Part shown: piece after piece, positions 62,187-64,000 of the stretch | Position numbering within the stretch: position 1 is the stretch's first letter | Layout of the letters: each line of letters begins with the position of its first letter | DNA from: Persicitalea jodogahamensis | GTDB lineage: Bacteria; Bacteroidota; Bacteroidia; Cytophagales; Spirosomataceae | Direction: 5' to 3' | DNA: 64,000 nucleotides | NCBI RefSeq assembly: GCF_014651615.1 | Contig: NZ_BMXF01000007.1 | Location: 62,001-126,000, forward strand | Position numbers and translations under genes: made by a program | Notes under the pieces: model-generated | Databases searched by the model: none | The model's input: the letters and a program-made list of their open reading frames with translations, nothing else | Told to the model about the DNA's origin: nothing

Positions 62187-62667
62187 CCCTATGCCTATCT
62201 GTCGCTTTTTGCAAGTGGGTTCTGATCGGGTCTAAACCCACTTTGGCTCATCGGTTTGCGGCTTGGCGATGTGGCGGATTTTTGGCACTAAAGTTCATGC
62301 GGAGAATGAATGTTGAATCTTACCGAAATGTTGCTTGGGAACACATGAGCCGCGATATTGCCAAACCGCTACTATAGCCAGTGCTTCTTGTTATTGGAGC
62401 TTATTCTTGTACGCAACTACAAAGTTGCCAAAATCACCAAGCGGCTGGGGCGAACGCGGCCGGGCCGCAAGACGATCTGTCTTTTAAGGAAAATGTTGAG
62501 CATTGCTGATGATGAATGCTTACATATGGCATAAATACGCCACTTGATCCCAGCGAACACTCTGTTACACTACCGTAATATCAACCAATTTGTCTGACTA
62601 TCTACTAATGAAGATATCAGTAAGCCACTCAAGCCCAATTTTATTGCTGCCAAGGATGAGTAATGCC
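62187..62667. other. Non-coding gap before the heparinase-like gene
   Basis: No gene is recognised. A plus-strand frame near 62390-62510 reads LILVRNYKVAKITKRLGRTR and may be a decayed DNA-binding fragment. The remainder has no clear structure. Confidence 0.4.
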
Positions 62668-64000
62668 ATGAAGGCTATTTCGACGTATTGGATAGTGTGC
62701 ATTCTTTTCATCGCCTCTAATGTATCCCACTCGCAAACGAGAGCACTCCATCCTCGAGGAATTATTGGTGCCACCGAACTACCGGCACTACGAGCCAAGA
62801 TAAAGAAAGAACCCTTCAATACGATGTGCAGAAACCTGTTGCGGGTGGCCGAGCGGCAACAGGGGCAGCAAATTGATCGCCCTTATGATCCTTATGCCGA
62901 CGGCGATCTCCTAGGAGTCCAGTCCTATCTGTACTTGCTCACCGGTGATCAAAGCTGGGCGGAAAGGGCCTGGGTATCCGCCGAGAGAGTTCTTAGTGAT
63001 AGCACTTACTTCAATTCCCCTCTTTCCCGGGGCCTGACCAGAGCAAGGCTGCTACAGAAGATGGCATTGGCCTATGATTTCTGTTATTCAGCCTGGACTG
63101 AGCAACAGAGAAGCCAGGCCAACGAGCGACTCTTCGGTGTAATGTTTTCGGTCAACGCCAATATGGGACACGAGGCTAACTATGCTATCGAAAGCAACTG
63201 GATGGGGGTGCGATACGGTAGTGTTATTCTGGCTTCCTACGTGTGGGATCACGACGGGGTTTCGCCCGAACGGTCGCCAGCTCTACCTTTGCGCTGGGAT
63301 GCTAATAAGCGATTACAGGACCATCTGGAAAAAGTAATCTTCGCAAATGGGTGGAACGGTGAGAGCATGTCCTACCACGTATACGGCTGGACCTTTATCG
63401 GCCCGGCCCTACTGGCTTTGAAAAAAAATATCAAAGGTTTCGATATGGCTGATTTTGTTCCCGAAACGGTAAACACTTTACAAGGATTGATGACTTCTAC
63501 CGTAGCGATCGAGCATAAGGCAGGAGTGAGCGGTATCCAGGCTGACCTTTCCGATGATGACTTAATGTTCACGACAGATGGACTGTTAGGCATGGCGTTT
63601 AATCTATATCCGGCGGATCAGCAAGCGGCCCTTAAGTGGATGCATGACTACCTTCTTCAAACAAAAAATGACGCTACAAACGACGATGGTCAATTGTTTT
63701 ACAGTATGCTGTATTATCCCGATACGCTTGAAAAGCAAAACCCTGCACAAATTGGATGGCTCACCTACCACGACCCAGATCAGGGCGTTGTCATTACCCG
63801 CAATCGCTTTCGGGATGAAAACGACATCGTTGTTACATACAATGCCAAGGCTACCGAGATCAAAGGACATGCTGGCGCTGACATTAACACGTTCCGTATT
63901 ATCGGTATGGGTGTGCCCTGGGTTATTGGATCTGGCAGGACGGACCTCACCGCTGGACAAACCAACCTCTTCCCTAATCTGGAAGAAACTGCTGAAAAGA
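62668..64000 (+). CDS. Heparinase II/III-like polysaccharide lyase, cut by the window end
   Basis: The frame is open from the ATG at 62668 to the window end, at least 444 residues. The start gives MKAISTYWIVCILFIASNVS as signal peptide; an in-frame ATG at 62608 would add 20 non-signal residues. The toroid region shows LLGVQSYLYLLTGDQSWAER, LLQKMALAYDFCYSAWTEQQ, HEANYAIESNWMGVRYGSVI and NGWNGESMSYHVYGWTFIGP. A beta-rich part begins around residue 390 (DPDQGVVITRNRFRDE, NAKATEIKGHAGADINTFR), as in heparinase II/III-type lyases. It probably cleaves a uronic-acid-containing glycan outside the cytoplasm. The C-terminus is not visible. Confidence 0.75.
   Translation, partial: MKAISTYWIVCILFIASNVSHSQTRALHPRGIIGATELPALRAKIKKEPFNTMCRNLLRVAERQQGQQIDRPYDPYADGDLLGVQSYLYLLTGDQSWAERAWVSAERVLSDSTYFNSPLSRGLTRARLLQKMALAYDFCYSAWTEQQRSQANERLFGVMFSVNANMGHEANYAIESNWMGVRYGSVILASYVWDHDGVSPERSPALPLRWDANKRLQDHLEKVIFANGWNGESMSYHVYGWTFIGPALLALKKNIKGFDMADFVPETVNTLQGLMTSTVAIEHKAGVSGIQADLSDDDLMFTTDGLLGMAFNLYPADQQAALKWMHDYLLQTKNDATNDDGQLFYSMLYYPDTLEKQNPAQIGWLTYHDPDQGVVITRNRFRDENDIVVTYNAKATEIKGHAGADINTFRIIGMGVPWVIGSGRTDLTAGQTNLFPNLEETAEK

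Noticed and set aside
1-64000. CRISPR arrays, tRNA and rRNA genes
   Set aside because: I looked for regularly spaced direct repeats, tRNA T-arm patterns and rRNA signatures and saw none.

Overview
The window looks like a chromosomal accessory region of a Bacteroidota bacterium, most likely a Cytophagales relative such as Spirosoma, Larkinella or Dyadobacter. The grounds are four SusC/SusD outer-membrane pairs, each led by an ECF sigma factor and a FecR-type anti-sigma factor, SusD lipoproteins, many Sec or Tat-exported enzymes, and promoters carrying the Bacteroidota -7 box TAnnTTTG. No tRNA, rRNA or CRISPR array was seen. The genus is an inference.

Layout. 0-6 kb holds small regulatory and metabolic genes: a WYL-type repressor, an NmrA-like SDR, DUF1905 and DUF1761 proteins, broken DUF4287 and SDR remnants, and an AraC/GyrI regulator upstream of an extended SDR. 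6.1-7.6 kb is mobile DNA: an N-terminally truncated and a frameshifted serine recombinase, then an IS5-like remnant. 8.3-14.8 kb is locus 1 (+): sigma, FecR, SusC, SusD. 15.0-29.1 kb is locus 2 (-): sigma, FecR, SusC, SusD, then two Tat-exported enolase-superfamily enzymes, an unknown exported protein, a seven-repeat WD40 protein, a PHP-like predicted metallohydrolase and a truncated third enolase-superfamily gene. 29.2-30.4 kb holds IS3 and IS110 remnants. 30.4-42.6 kb is locus 3 (-): sigma, FecR, SusC, SusD, a sulfatase, an exported GH65 enzyme and a second sulfatase. 43.0-47.2 kb is a graveyard of IS5-like, Tn3, IS1182 and IS3 pieces and degraded catabolic genes. 47.3-54.9 kb holds a divergent pair of units: a sorbosone-dehydrogenase/PKD/cytochrome c protein on one side, and an unknown exported 712-aa protein coupled to a GH42-like beta-galactosidase on the other. 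55.1-62.1 kb is locus 4 (+): sigma, FecR, SusC, SusD. A heparinase II/III-like gene runs off the right end.

How they work together. All four SusC proteins keep an N-terminal STN signalling domain, so each locus should sense its glycan by trans-envelope signalling: SusC contacts FecR, which releases the ECF sigma factor. Sulfatases, GH65, GH42 and lyase-like enzymes with enolase-superfamily sugar-acid enzymes fit uptake and breakdown of sulfated or uronic-acid-rich polysaccharide. The substrate itself cannot be read from the sequence. Loci 1 and 4 have closely similar sigma and FecR proteins and share an upstream motif at nearly the same distance from the sigma start codon, so they look like paralogous units.

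The most unusual features are the set of Tat-signal enolase-superfamily proteins with WD40 and PHP-like partners in locus 2, the sulfatase locus bracketed by insertion-sequence debris, the shared sigma-gene motif, and a near-identical 37-bp repeat at 6.1 and 62.1 kb in opposite orientation.
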